Notes under the pieces: model-generated
The model's input: the letters and a program-made list of their open reading frames with translations, nothing else
What the model was told of the DNA's origin: nothing
Databases searched by the model: none
Shown here: piece by piece, positions 11,401 to 23,100 of the stretch
How positions within the stretch are numbered: the stretch's first letter is position 1
How the letters are laid out: each line of letters opens with the position of its first letter
Made by a program: the position numbers and the translations under genes
Assembly (NCBI GenBank): GCA_948144175.1
Contig: CANXME010002579.1
Location: 928,001 to 992,000, forward strand
DNA: 64,000 bases
Direction of reading: 5' to 3'
Origin: Closterium sp. NIES-65
Taxonomy: Eukaryota; Streptophyta; Zygnematophyceae; Desmidiales; Closteriaceae

Positions 11401-14290
11401 CTTCCCCTACCGCACTCCGTCCCTCCCCCCGCCCCCGCTCTTCTTGGTACCAGGTCCTCCCCCGGTAGACCCCCTCCCCCCTCAGGGTCCTGCCCCTTCA
11501 GGTGTGTCCCAGGTAGACGCGGTCGAGCCTGTCGAGGTCACTGGTGACTCTGGTGCTGCTGCGGGAGCTGAGCCTGGGGGTGCTGAGACTGGAGGTGCTA
11601 CGCCTGAGGGTGCTGAGCCTTGGGGTGCTGAGCCTGGGGGTGCTGAGCCTTGGGGGTGCTGAGCCTGGGGGTGCTGAGACTGGGGGTGCTCCGCCTGGAG
11701 GTGCTTCGTCTCGCCGAGAGCCACTCTCCCCTCAGGAGCTACGTGAGTGGTTTGCCAGGCGCTGGAGGCGTGCTGCTGGTGCTGGAGGTTCTTCGGCTGC
11801 AGAAAGTACTGCTGCCGAGCGTCCCGGCGGTGCTCGTACTGTGGGTGCTGGAGCTGCTGGGTCTGAGGGTTCTCCTGGAGCTGGTGCTACTGAGGGTGTT
11901 GGCGCTGAGACTGCCGCTGGAGGTCCGACTGGCGGTGCTCCTGGTGGTGCTGCTGGAGGTTCTGGAGCTACTGGAGGTGCTGCTGGAGCGGGTACTCCTG
12001 TTGGGGGTACTGGTGCTGTCCCTGCTGTTTCTGGCGTTGCCGCGCGGCCCCGGCCGTACTTCGTTCCGCTCCTGCAGCAGGTTCTTGGTCTTACACCTTC
12101 TCCTGGTCCTCCTCCTCCTCCCTTAGAGGGTCCACAGCCTGTCTCGTCACAGTCACAGCTACAGCCTGCCTCACCTTTGCCTGCTCCTTCTCCCTACGCT
12201 GGTCCGACTGGAGGTCTTACTGAGCGTCATGAGCCTGCGTCTCGTCCTGCGTCGCCTGTTCGTACTGCGCGCGCTAGTGGTAGCGGTTCGCGTCAGCATC
12301 CTCCTCCTGTCCCTGGCACGCACCGGATGTCTCTGCGTCCGTCTACTGCTCCTCTGCGTGCCCCTTTGCCTTCTCCTCCTGCTTCCTCTCTTCCTGCTCT
12401 TGCCGACCCGGAGTCGGACTCTCTTCGTGCTGCCAGTCCTACTGTCACGCGTCTCCTTGCTACTGCTGTCACTGACCCTTCTTTCGAGTCTTCTACTGCG
12501 TCTGCCCTTGTCACTGAGCTCGTCGACTTTGCTGCGCGCTGTCGTCTAGACTACGCTGCTAGTCTTGTCGCTGAGTCTGAGTCTGCCTGTCCTCCGTCCG
12601 TCGGGGATGAGTGTGCCCTTGGCACGGACGTCCTTGAGGACAGGCAGGAGGAGTTCCACTGTCTGGCCGCCGCTTCACCTCATCTCGCGTCTGTACTGCT
12701 AGCCCCTGAGGGAGACCCGGATGCACTAGACATCCCGACTCCGCGCTCTTACGCGGAGGCGATAGAGGGTCCCTACTCCTCTCACTGGCAGGCAGCTATG
12801 GATGCAGAGATGGCTTCCTGGAAGTCCACAGGCACCTAGGTTGACGCTGTTCCCCCTCCTGGGGCGAACGTCGTCAGTGGCCTGTGGATTTTCAGGGTGA
12901 AGCGGCCGCCGGGTTCTCCGCCTGTCTTCAAGGCGCGTTACGTGGCTCGTGGCTTCAGTCAGCGGCAGGGGGTTGACTACTTTCAGACCTTCTCCCCCAC
13001 CCCGAAGATGACCACTCTTCGGGTACTGCTGCACGTTGCTGCTCACCGTGACTACGAGCTGCACTCTCTCGACTTCAGCACAGCTTTCTTGCAGGGCAGC
13101 CTGCACGAGGAGATCTGGCTGCGTCGCCCACCTGGCTTCACTGGGTCTTTCCCTCCTGGTACCCAGTGGAGTCTCCGGCGTCCAGTCTACGGTCTCCGCC
13201 AGGCGCCACGTGAGTGGCACGACACACTGAGGACTACGCTGGCGGCACTTGGGTTTGCTCCTTCTACTGCCGACCCGTCGCTGTTTCTGCGCACCGACAC
13301 CTCTCTGCCGCCGTTCTACATCCTCGTGTACGTCGACGACTTGGTCTTTGCCACAGCTGACACTGCTGGACTCGCCTACGTGAAGTCGGAGCTGCAGAAG
13401 AGACACACGTGCACTGACCTGGGTGAACTGCGCAGCTACCTTGGCTTGCAGATCACCCGAGACAGAGCACGCCGCACCATTACCCTGACTCAGTCACACA
13501 TGGTGCAGCAGGTCTTTCAGCGCTTCGGCTTCACGTACTCCTCGCCTCAGGCCACTCCTCTGCCTACTCGCCACTCGCTCTCAGCTCTGCCTTCGGATGA
13601 GTCCGTAGAGTCGAGTGGCCCGTATCCAGAGCTTGTCGGCTGCCTCATGTACCTGATGACCTGCACACGACCTGACCTTGCATACCCTCTTAGCATTCTT
13701 GCACGCTATGTTGCTCCTGGGAGACACCGACCAGAGCACATGGCTGCAGTGAAGAGGGTGTTGCGCTACTTGTGCAGTACGTCGGGCATGGGGCTAGTGC
13801 TTGGAGGGCGCAGTCCAGTGGTCCTCACTGGGCACGCGGACGCTTCTTGGGCTGACGGCCAGGCTACGCAGTGGTCGTCACAGGGTTACACCTTCAGCCT
13901 TGGTTCCGGCTCTGTTTCGTGGCGGGCTACCCGCTCGTCTTCTGTTCTCGGCTCCAGTTGTGAGGCTGAGATCTACGCCGGGGCTATGGCTGCACACGAG
14001 TTACGCTGGCTCACCTACCTGTTGACCGACCTTGGAGAGCCGCCTCGTTCTCCTCCAGTCCTGTACGTAGACAACAAGGCCATGCTGGCCTTGTGTGGAG
14101 AGCAGCGACTGGAGCACAGGACAAAGCACATTGCTCTCCGCTACTTTCTTGCTCGTGAGCTACAGCAGCGTGGACAGTTGCGACTTGCGTACGTGGCCTC
14201 TGAGGCCAACACTGCTGATGTCTTCACCAAGGCACTTGCGCCTTGTGATCATCAGCGTTGCTGCACGCACTTGGGCCTTGTGATCATCAG
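8458..14290 (+). pseudogene. Gag-Pol polyprotein of element B, broken by two frameshifts and a stop
   Basis: Gag starts at the ATG at 8458 (MATPSVLAFDAEG). A run of 11 C at about 8909-8919, where element F has 10, shifts the frame by one. The second frame carries the rest of Gag, poly-glycine (about 9263-9475), an LREWY motif, the zinc knuckle CX13CX3HX4C, protease DSGAS and the integrase (HHCC, HSDRGGEF, NGIGERR with the catalytic Glu kept). An extra base in the AEPGG linker near 11650 shifts the frame again. The third frame has the LREWF motif, a TAG at 12837-12839 where other copies have TAC, then reverse transcriptase with YVDD and RNase H. The last codons and 3' untranslated region are lost in the deletion that removed most of the 3' LTR. 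Not functional as it stands. Confidence 0.88.
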
Positions 14291-14306
14291 CGTTCCTTTC
14301 TTCACA
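14240..14306 (+). other. Deletion scar with a 20-bp copied segment at the 3' end of element B
   Basis: GCCTTGTGATCATCAGCGTT occurs at 14240-14259 and again at 14275-14294; the second copy runs straight into the last 16 bases of the LTR (14291-14306, sharing CGTT). The normal 3' untranslated region and the first 116 bases of the LTR are missing. This looks like repair with template switching at short homologies (GCCTTGTG, then CGTT). Confidence 0.75.
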
Positions 14307-14311
14307 GGCTA
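14307..14311. repeat. Right target-site duplication of element B (GGCTA)
   Basis: Matches 7230-7234 exactly and joins the end of B to the remaining part of the A LTR. Confidence 0.88.
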
Positions 14312-14408
14312 TAGTGGGGTATCCCATAGGGGGTACAACCCAGTTAGGGTTTCCTATTTGTACTCACTTCGTTCATAGTTCACTCATTCTCTCGTTCACT
14401 TCTTCTCA
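14312..14408 (+). repeat. Second part of the split 3' LTR of element A
   Basis: Continues the LTR from TAGTGGGG to TTCTCA. Its last 45 bases match the start of the window with one difference. Host sequence begins at 14409. Confidence 0.9.
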
Positions 14409-15092
14409 ACTTCTACATGTTGTTGATGGTCGAAAAGCGGAGAAACTCTGGCAAGGGCTTTTGGAGCAACACGGCAGCGCCATGAACGATATCACAATAG
14501 CCCTCGCTGAACGTGGTATTCGAAATGACATCGTCCATGTAAGAAAAACATCTCACCTACCATCACCACCATTATGCGCAGTGTTATTCTAAGCTTTGTC
14601 ACTTTTATATTGCCGACGTTGAAGTTTGTATTTCCCGAAGAATGAAACTTTTGCATTCGCCATCCCAAACTTTCTCGTCCTATGCAGGTGCATTCTGCAG
14701 TTGCACTCCCAAAGAATGATTTGAATGATGCTCACTATGCAAGGGCAACCGTGGCTTTCCATGGGAATCCATGGTTTTCCTATCTAGCTCTGGACGGGAG
14801 TATGGTCAGTAACCGTACTCAAGTGGGGTCAGATGTTGTGTATGCCCAGCTCCTCATGCTTTTCCATGTCCAAACCAGAGCTGGACGGGAGATAAAGAAA
14901 CAGCCACTCGCGTACGTGAAGCTCCTGGACGTGAGAGGAGAGGACTAAGACACAGCCTTCGTAAAATTAGCCTGCCGTCGTAGGGCTGATGCCTATCGCG
15001 TCGTGCACATTGATGCCATCTTGAGGGCTGAGCACATAGTTCCTCTCTTTAAGAGGACCACTCTGAAACTATTGAACCCGTATGCGTGGTGA
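14409..15092 (+). pseudogene. Broken, spliced gene fragment, perhaps the C-terminal part of a transposase-associated protein
   Basis: Directly after element A an open frame reads LHVVDGRKAEKLWQGLLEQ to a GTAAG donor at 14539. A TATGCAG acceptor ends the intron at 14687 (149 bases, phase 0). The second exon runs on with VHSAVALPKNDL and the segments HYARATVAFHGNPWFSYLAL and YAQLLMLFHV. A TAA at 14946-14948 interrupts it, after which the same frame stays open with sensible residues (ADAYRVVHIDAILRAEHIVP) to TGA at 15090-15092. From memory the second exon resembles the domain that follows transposases in some CACTA/KDZ-type elements; this is a weak resemblance, not a family call. The 5' part should lie left of the window because element A interrupts the exon. 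Either a pseudogene or a gene with one more intron. Confidence 0.55.
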
Positions 15093-16069
15093 TGAAAATG
15101 CTTCACTGGATGGTGCGGTAGCTTCTGATACTCTATACCAGGTACTATAGTGTAGGTTGTATTTGGAAAAGTAGTCGCATTTATTACGACTCACTGTCTA
15201 TAGCCCTGCCCCCCTTACCCCGGTTGTTTCCACCTTGTTTCCACCATTCCCTAACAATTCACCTAAATATAAGTAGCAGAAATAATTATGTAGTGAATTT
15301 AATGTCCAAAAAATCACAACAGACAAGATCAGAGTGTTTAACTGCTTTAGTTACGCATGCAAATCAACCCAATATAATATGTTGGTGTCAATATAAGCTG
15401 TGTACAAAATTCATGCACATAAGAACAAGATATTTCAATAGCAATCATCACTATACACTGGAACGGAGATGCTCTTGTGCGAGTCACGTATCTGCAAACC
15501 TTCTCAAAGCCGCTACTTCTTGGAAGGAGTATTTCGAAAACCTAAACTTACCGAGCAGTAGGTTCGAATCGAATGTCCAATAGAAATCATTCGAAGGGTC
15601 TCAAGGGAAGTTTCGTGGATCTGGTGGAAAGCGTTCGACCAATAAAATCATTCGCGAGGATCTGGTCGAAACTTCGTAGTTGATGCAGCCCACTGATTCC
15701 CGAGCCGCGAACCCCGAAATGCTACCTGCGGGTAAGTTCTGGAGAGTTACTCTCTCGCAAACCCTAAAAAAGCTGCCACCCCGACCTCACGCATTTTGGG
15801 ATGCTAGTCTGACAAGCTGCACCAACAGCAGCGCCACAGTCCCTGCACAGCAGCACGAGGGGGGGTTTCGCACATGGGTATCGGTGTGGTTACACGTGCG
15901 CACGTGTGGTTACATGGCGATGTGGCTACCAGTGGGGTAGATCTCGGTGCCGCGGCCGTCGCAGTCGAAGAGCATGGGCAGCCCGCTCTCGAGTCCATAC
16001 ACCAGCACGCGATTCACCAGCCTCGTCACCGCCACGTCAGCCTGGACCACCAAACGCTTTCAACACTCC
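15093..16069. other. Spacer with no gene recognised
   Basis: Mixed AT-rich sequence up to about 15660, then more GC-rich sequence leading into the tandem array. Short open frames exist but none has a motif I recognise. The 5' boundary of the downstream R2-like element may lie here, but I see no clear junction. Confidence 0.5.
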
Positions 16070-16877
16070 CAGGCAGCGCGACCTAGCCTCATCAGCGCCA
16101 GGACGCCTTAGGCAGCGCGAAATCGCCCCTTAGCAGCGCCCCGACGCCACCAGGCAGCGCGACCTAGCCTCATCAGCGCCAGGACGCCTTAGGCAGCGCG
16201 AAATCGCCCCTTAGCAACGCCCCGACGCCACCAGGCAGCGCGATCTAGCCTCAGCAGCGCCAGGACGCCTTAGGCAGCGCGAAATCGCCCCTTAGCAGCG
16301 CCCCGACGCCACCAGGCAGCGCGGCCTAGCCTCAGCAGCGCCAGGACGCCTTAGGCAGCGCGAAATCGCCTAAGCAGCGCCCCGACGCCACCAGGCAGCG
16401 CGGCCTAGCCTCAGCAGCGCCAGGACGCCTTAGGCAGCGCGAAATCGCCCCTTAGCAGCGCCCCGACGCCACCAGGCAGCGCGGCCTAGCCTCAGCAGCG
16501 CCAGGACGCCTTAGGCAGCGCGAAATCGCCCCTTAGCAGCGCCCCGACGCCACCAGGCAGCGCGATCTAGCCTCAGCAGCGCCAGGACGCCTTAGGCAGC
16601 GCGAAATCGCCCCTTAGCAGCGCCCCGACGCCACCAGGCAGCGCGATCTAGCCTCAGCAGCGCCAGGACGCCTTAGGCAGCGCGAAATCGCCCCTTAGCA
16701 GCGCCCCGACGCCACCAGGCAGCGCGATCTAGCCTCAGCAGCGCCAGGACGCCTTAGGCAGCGCGAAATCGCCCCTTAGCAGCGCCCCGACGCCACCAGG
16801 CAGTGCGATCTAGCCTCAGCAGCGCCAGGACGCCTTGGGCAGCGCGGTACCCGCCCTTAGAAGCACGATCCGCCCCC
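16070..16877 (+). repeat. 81-bp higher-order tandem array upstream of the R2-like frame
   Basis: About ten units start at 16070, 16151, 16232, 16313, 16392, 16473, 16554, 16635, 16716 and 16797. All steps are 81 bases except one of 79, caused by a 2-base deletion near 16370. Each unit is built from four roughly 20-bp subunits that begin with CAGCGC. The last unit merges into a simpler 20-bp repeat that leads to the ATG of the R2-like protein, so the array is probably its 5' untranslated or promoter region rather than unrelated satellite. Confidence 0.8.
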
Positions 16878-17065
16878 TGTAGCGCGAAATCCGCCCTTAG
16901 CAGTGTGAAATCCTCGTTTAGCATCGCGAAATCTGCCCTTAGCAGCGAGAAATCCGTCCTTGCCAGCGTTAAATCCGTCCTTAGCAGCGTTAAATCTGCC
17001 CTTAGCAGCGTTAAATCCGCCCTTAGCAGCGTTAAATCCGACCGAACAGCGCGTAGCAGCGTGAA
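16878..17065 (+). repeat. 20- to 21-bp tandem repeat just upstream of the R2-like frame
   Basis: Repeated units of the form GCAGCGTTAAATCCGCCCTT, about eight copies with increasing divergence at both ends. They share the CAGCG core of the 81-bp array and end about 40 bases before the ATG at 17104. Confidence 0.78.
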
Positions 17066-17103
17066 ACCCGCCAGTGCCCAGCAGCGTGCAAGCGCTGGTC
17101 GCC

Positions 17104-20100
17104 ATGAACAACAACCCCGAACCCCCTGACCGAGGCCGCCCGGCGCCGCCCTGGGGAGACCCGAGGCGAACAGGGGAACTCCAGGGCGACGTGGAGGAGA
17201 GGACAGCAACCAGGGGATGGAAGCGCCCGTCGGAGTCTGGCCCCAAGAGGCTCAGAGAGACGGCACTAGACACACAACACCCACATCTCCGTATCCTACA
17301 CCACAGTCAAGAGCAGTGCCTCTTAGGCACGCCCAGCAAACGCCAACGGTGCGGATCACTTTCGACGGAGGTGAGGACGGAGGCACACTCTGAAGACACT
17401 CCGGGCAGCCCCGCAGCCGGCAGCAATAATTGCCCCAATCAAGGCGGGGTGGTCACAGAAGAGGGAGAACAGGTACACGGGGAGCTTAGGCAGAGCATTG
17501 CCCCTGATGCGGCGATGGCAGCATGGGAAGCACACCGCCAGCGTTTGCAGGAGACACACGACAGGCGTCGCCATGTCCTCGGCACTTCGTTGGTGGGCTC
17601 CGCCCTCACCGAACGCGGCATCCCGACACTGCGCGGCCCACGTTTGGCCCAACGACAGGAACGGAGGCACACGCCCGGAGCCCTGCAGGAAAGACCCTGC
17701 GCGAGGCGGGCCGGAGAGGGGCTGGAGCTGCGGCCCAGAGGACAACACGAGTGGCCGAGGGTGCAGCAGGAGCTGCAGGCGGGGGGGCAGAAGGAGCTGC
17801 AGGCGGGGGCGCAGCAGGAGCTGCAGGCGGGGGGGCAGCAGGAGCTGCAGGCGGGGGGGCAGCAGGAGCTGCAGGCGGGGGGGCAGCAGGAGCTGCAGGC
17901 GGGGGGGCAGCAGGAGCTGCAGGCGGGGGGACAGCAGGAGCTGCAGGTGGGGGGGCAGCAGGAGCCGGCCGGAGGGCGGCAGGCGCATGAGGCGATGGAG
18001 GTGGAGCAGGGGGCCGGGGAGCAGCAGGAGTTGCGTGCTGGGGGGCAGCAGAAGCTGCAGGCGGGGGGACGGCAGGAGCTGCAGTCGCGGGGACAGCAGG
18101 AGCTGCAAGAGGAGGGTCAGCAGGAGCTGCAAGCAGGGGGGCAGCAGGAGCTGCAGGCGGGGGGGCAGCAAGAGCTGCATGAGCTGGAGGTGGAGATGGA
18201 GGAGCCACAAGAGGAGGCGCGAGGGGAGCTGCCGGTAGGCGTGCAGGAGGGGAGTCAAATTGGGAATCAACCCCAGTCGCAGGAAGGGCGGCGGCAAGGG
18301 TGTCATGAGGCGAACCAGCCCTTGACTGGAAGCGTACAACAGGGGTTGCCGATGGGGGAGTCGCAGGAGTTGCAGGTGCAGGATCAGCAGGGGGTCACTA
18401 GCCCGGGCGGCACGGGCCAAGCGGAAAGGCCGCGGGCGCGGCGCCGAAGGGGGCGACAACAGGGAGGGCAGAGGGCCGGGGGCCAGCCAGGGGTGACCGG
18501 AGCATCCGAGGGAGAGATACAGCCAGGGGGGCAGCCGGGGGTGACCGGAGCACCCCTGGGAGCGCTACAGCCAGGGGGGCAGCCAGGGGTGACAGGAGCA
18601 CCCCACGGAGCGCTACAGCCAGGGGGGCAGCTGGGGGCGATTGGAGCACCCCAGAGAGAGCAGCAGCCAGGGGGGCAGCCGGGGGTGACCGGAGCACCCC
18701 GGGGAGTGCTACAGCCAGGGGGGCAGCCGGGGGTGACAGGAGCACCCAACGGAGCGCTACAGCCAGGGGGGCAGCTGGGGGCGATTGGAGCACCCCAGAG
18801 AGAGCAGCAGCCAGGGGGGCAGCCGGGGGTGACCGGAGCACCCCGGGGAGTGCTACAGCCAGGGGGGCAGCCGGGGGTGACTAGAGCACCCCTGGGAGTG
18901 CTACAGCCAGGGGGGCAGCCGGGGGTGACCGGAGCACCCCTGGGAGTGCTACAGCCAGGGGGGCAGCCGGGGGTGACAGGAGTACCCCACGGAGCGCTAC
19001 AGCCAGGGGAGCAGGTGGGGGCGATTGGAGCACGCCAGAGAGAGCAGCAGCCAAGGGGGCAGCCGGGGGTGACCGGAGCACCCCGGGGAGTGCTACAGCC
19101 AGGGGGACAGCCGGGGGTGACCGGAGCACCCCAGGGAGCGCTACAGCCAGGGGAGCAGCTGGGGGTGACCGGAGCACCCCTGGGAGTGCTACAGCCAGGG
19201 GGGCAGCCGGGGGTGACCGGAGCACCCCAGGGAGCGCTACAGCTAGGGGAGCAGCTGGGGGTGACCGGAGCACCCCTGGGAGTGCTACAGCCAGGGGGGC
19301 AGCCGGGGGTGACCGGAGCACCGCAGGGAGCGCTACAGCCAGGGGAGCAGCTGGGGGTGACCGGAGCACCCTTGGGAGTGCTACAGCCAGGGGGGCAGCC
19401 GGGGGTGACCGGAGCACCCCACGGAGCGCTACAGCCAGGGGAGCAGCTGGGGGTGACCGGAGCACCCCTGGGAGTGCTACAGCCAGGGGGGCAGCCGGGG
19501 GTGACAGGAGCACCCCAGGGAGCGCTACAGCTAGGGGAGCAGCTGGGGGTGACCGGAGCACCCCTGGGAGTGCTACAGCCAGGGGGGCAGCCGGGGGTGA
19601 CAGGAGCACATCAGGGAGCGCCTTGGCCAGGGGAGCAGCTGGGGGCGATTGGAGCACCCCAGAGAGAGCAGCAGCCAGAGGGGCAGCCGGGGGTGACCGG
19701 AGCACCCCTGGGAGCTCTACAGCCAGGGGGGGAGCTGGGGGTGTCCGGAGCACCCCAGGGAGCGCTACAGCTAGGGGAGCAGCTGGGGGTGACCGGAGCA
19801 CCCCTGGGAGTGCTACAGCCAGGGGGGCAGCCGGGGGTGACCGGAGCACTGCAGGGAGCGCTACAGCCAGGGGAGCAGCTGGGGGTGACCGGAGCACCCT
19901 TGGGAGTGCTACAGCCAGGGGGGCAGCCGGGGGTGACCGGAGCACCGCAGGGAGCGCTACAGCCAGGGGAGCAGCTGGGGGTGACCGGAGCACCCCTGGG
20001 AGTGCTACAGCCAGGGGGGCAGCCGGGGGTGACAGGAGCACACCAGGGAGCGCGACAGCCAAGGGAGCAGCTGGGGGCGATTGGAGCACCCCAGAGAGAG

Positions 20101-23100
20101 CAGCAGCCAGGGGGGCAGCCGGGGGTGACTGGAGCACCCCTGGGAGTGCAACAGCCAGGGGGGCAGCCGGGGGTGACCGGAGCACCCCTGGGAGTGCTAC
20201 AGCCAGGGGGGCAGCCGGGGGCGACCGGAGCACCCCAGGGAGCGCTACAGCTAGGGGAGCAGCTGGGGGTGACAGGAGCACCCCTGGGAATGCTACAGCC
20301 AGGGGGGCAGCCGGGGGTGACTGGAGCACCCCGGGGAGTGCTACAGCCAGGGGGGCAGCCGGGGGTGACAGGAGCACATCAGGAAGCGCTACAGCCAGGG
20401 GAGCAGCTGGGGGCGATTGGAGCACCCCAGAGAGAGCAGCAGCCAGGGGGGCAGCCGGGGGTGACCGGAGCACCCCTGGGAGTGCTACAGCCAGGGGGGC
20501 GGCCGGGGGTGACCGGAGCACCCCGGGGAGTGCTACGGCCAGGGGGGCAGCCGGGGGTGACTGGAGCACCCCTGGGAGTGCTACAGCCAGGGGGGCAGCC
20601 GGGGGTGACCGGAGCACCCCTGGGAGTGCTACAGCCAGGGGGGCAGCCGGGGGTGATCGGAGCACCCCTGGGAGCGCTACAGCCAAGGGAGCAGCTGGGG
20701 GCGATCGGAGCACCCCAGAGAGAGCAGCAGCCAGGGGGGCAGCCGGGGGTGACTGGAGCACCCCTGGGAGTGCAACAGCCAGGGGGGCAGCCGGGGGTGA
20801 CCGGAGCACCCCTGGGAGTGCTACAGCCAGGGGGGCAGCCGGGGGTGACCGGAGCACCCCAGGGAGCGCTACAGCTAGGGGAGCAGCTGGGGGTGACAGG
20901 AGCACCCCTGGGAATGCTACAGCCAGGGGGGCAGCCGGGGGTGATCGGAGCACCCCAGAGAACACAGCAGCCTGGGGGGCAGCCGGGAGCGACCGGAGCA
21001 CCCCAGAGAACACAGCAGCCTGGGGGGCGGCCGGGAGTGACCGGAGCACCCGAGGGAGAGCAGCAGCCAGGGGGGCAGCCGGGGGTGACCAAAGCACCCC
21101 ACGGAGTGCTACAGCCAGGGGGGCAGCCGGGGGTGACCGGAGCACCCCAGGGAGTGTTACAGCCAGGGGGGCAGCCGGGGGTGACCGGAGCACCCCTGGG
21201 AGTGCTACAGCCAGGGGAGCAGCTGGGGGTGACCGGAGCACCCCTGGGAGTGCTACAGGCAGGGGGGCAGCCGGGGGTGACCGGAGCACCCCAAGGAGTG
21301 CTACAGCCAGGGGGGCAGCCGGGGGTGACCGGAGCACCCCTGGGAGTGCTACAGCCAGGGGGGCAGTCGGGGGTGACAGGAGCACCCCAGGGAGCGCTAC
21401 AGCCAGGGGAGCAGCTGGGGGCGATTGGAGCACCCCAGAGAGAGCAGCAGCCAGGGGGGCAGCCGGGGGTGACCGGAGCACCCGTGGGAGTGCTACAGAC
21501 AGGGGGGCAGACGGGGGTGACTGGAGAACCCCAGGGAGTGCTACAGCCAGGGGGGCAGCCGGGGGCGACCGGAGCACCCCTGGGAGTGCTACAGCCAGGG
21601 GGGCAGCCGGGGGTGACCGGAGCACCCCAGATAGAGCAGCAGCCAGGGGGGCAGTCATTGGACGACCGGGAGCAGCAGTTGGAGGAGTGGTGCCGACTTT
21701 TGGAGTTTGATACCCCCATGGCGACTGCGGAGGAGTCAGAGGCGGACAAAGAACCTCCCATGCAGCCTTCCCCATGCCCTCGTTTTCCGTGTGACACGTG
21801 TTTTCACACGTTCGCTACGCGAGGGGCTGCTGCGAACCACATGAGGGTATGCCGGGCGGCTGAGGCGGAGAGGCGCGCGCAGGCACTTGGCTCGACCCCG
21901 TCACTGGTGGAGACCGACACGCAGGAGCGACCGACGCCGCGGGAATTTGGGGACGAGGCGTGGGCCGAGGTTACGTCTTGGGAATGGGAAGCATTTTTCA
22001 GTGTGGAGGCGGTTGGAGGGAGGACAGTGCGCCGGATCCCACAGCGGGCTCGGTCGGGGGTCTTAGACGCGCTCTGTTGCGTCTTAAAGCGTTTGAAGAG
22101 CCGGCCGGGGGATGAAGCCGCTACCCTACTACTCTTGGCTTTTCCGCGCCTCATCCTAGCCGTGCCTCCCAAGCCAGGCATAGGACAGAAGGCGCTGATC
22201 ATAGAGCGGTTGGGGGCGTTTTGGGAGGGGAGGTGGCGGGAGCTGTTCGACTCCGCCATGGTGGCGGCGCGGCCAGCAGTACGCCCACTTGCCTACACTT
22301 GCTCTGACCAGGACCCGGATGCCATCCGCCTGTCACGGTGCCGATCTCGGTGTAAAGTGGGAGAGTGGAGCCGCGGATTGGCTTGCCTTACGGCAGGGGA
22401 GTTGGCCCGGCCGTCTGAGGCCATGGTGCAGTCGCTGCGAGAGAAGCACCCTGCTAGCACTAGCGAGGTACCACAGTGGGTCCGTGATTTCACCGTCGAT
22501 GCTCCTCAGCGGCCTCCACTCACGGCCGACATCCTGGCCAGAACTATCCATACAGCCGCTCGCGCTTCAGCAGCAGGGCCATCGGGGTGGGTCACGGAGC
22601 ATCTGCGCGACACCTTCCTCACTGAACCTTCCTGCCTTTCCCACCTGTTGGAGGTGTTCAACCAATGGGTGGTGGGACAGGTCCCCGAGCGGGCTCGGCC
22701 CTGGCTCGCCGCATCCAACCTAGTTGGGCTTTCCAAGCCTAACGGCGACGTCCGGCCGGTCGCGATTGGGGAAGTGCTTCCGCGTATCCTTGCTCGAGCT
22801 CTCTGCATCTCGCTCCGCCCTGCGATGGCTTCCTACTTTCTGCCGTGCAACCAGCTGGGAGCGGGCACCAGGGCCGGGGTAGAGATTCTTACCCATTCTT
22901 TCCGGTCAGCGCTGGCTACTCACCCCGACTGGTGTGCGCTGCAGATAGATGTCGCGAACGCTTTCAATTCGTTTCACCGTCATGCGATGTTTGAGGGGCT
23001 GCGGGAGTCGCCTTTCTCAGGGTTGATCCCATTCTTACGTGTTTTCTACGGGACACCTAGCGATCTGTACCTCCGAGCGGGCCCTTTCGTACAGAGCCTT

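Larger units (their letters stand above)
7235..14306 (+). mobile_element. Ty1/copia retrotransposon B, nested in the 3' LTR of A, with most of its 3' end deleted
   Basis: The 5' LTR is 7235-7366, the internal region begins with a primer-binding site at 7367, and the element ends at 14306 with only 16 bases of its 3' LTR (14291-14306, equal to 7351-7366). The 5-bp duplication GGCTA flanks it exactly. Its pol is very close to that of A, but its LTR, leader and Gag differ, so it is a separate subfamily or a recombinant. It is younger than A because it sits inside A. Confidence 0.9.
1..14408 (+). mobile_element. Ty1/copia retrotransposon A, 5' end outside the window, interrupted by nested element B
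   Basis: The window opens inside the 5' LTR of this element. Its internal part runs from 46 to 7197. Its 3' LTR is split into 7198-7234 and 14312-14408 by insertion of element B, with the 5-bp duplication GGCTA on both sides. The last 45 bases of the 3' LTR match 1-45 with a single difference, which ties the two outer LTRs together. Gene order (protease, integrase, reverse transcriptase, RNase H) is that of Ty1/copia. The 5' target duplication lies left of the window. Confidence 0.9.

Noticed and set aside
1..14408. Tandem LTR-internal-LTR-internal-LTR array produced by unequal crossing-over
   Set aside because: The middle LTR differs from the outer two and is bounded by GGCTA duplications inside a split LTR, which fits nesting instead.
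16070..16877. CRISPR-like array
   Set aside because: Units are contiguous 81-bp tandem repeats without unique spacers, in a eukaryotic context.
18881..21775. Long open frames on the minus strand (964 codons) and in another plus frame (19623-21710) across the 48-bp repeat array
   Set aside because: A stop-free unit whose length is a multiple of three gives open frames in several phases automatically; the plus frame carrying zinc finger, reverse transcriptase and endonuclease is the real one.
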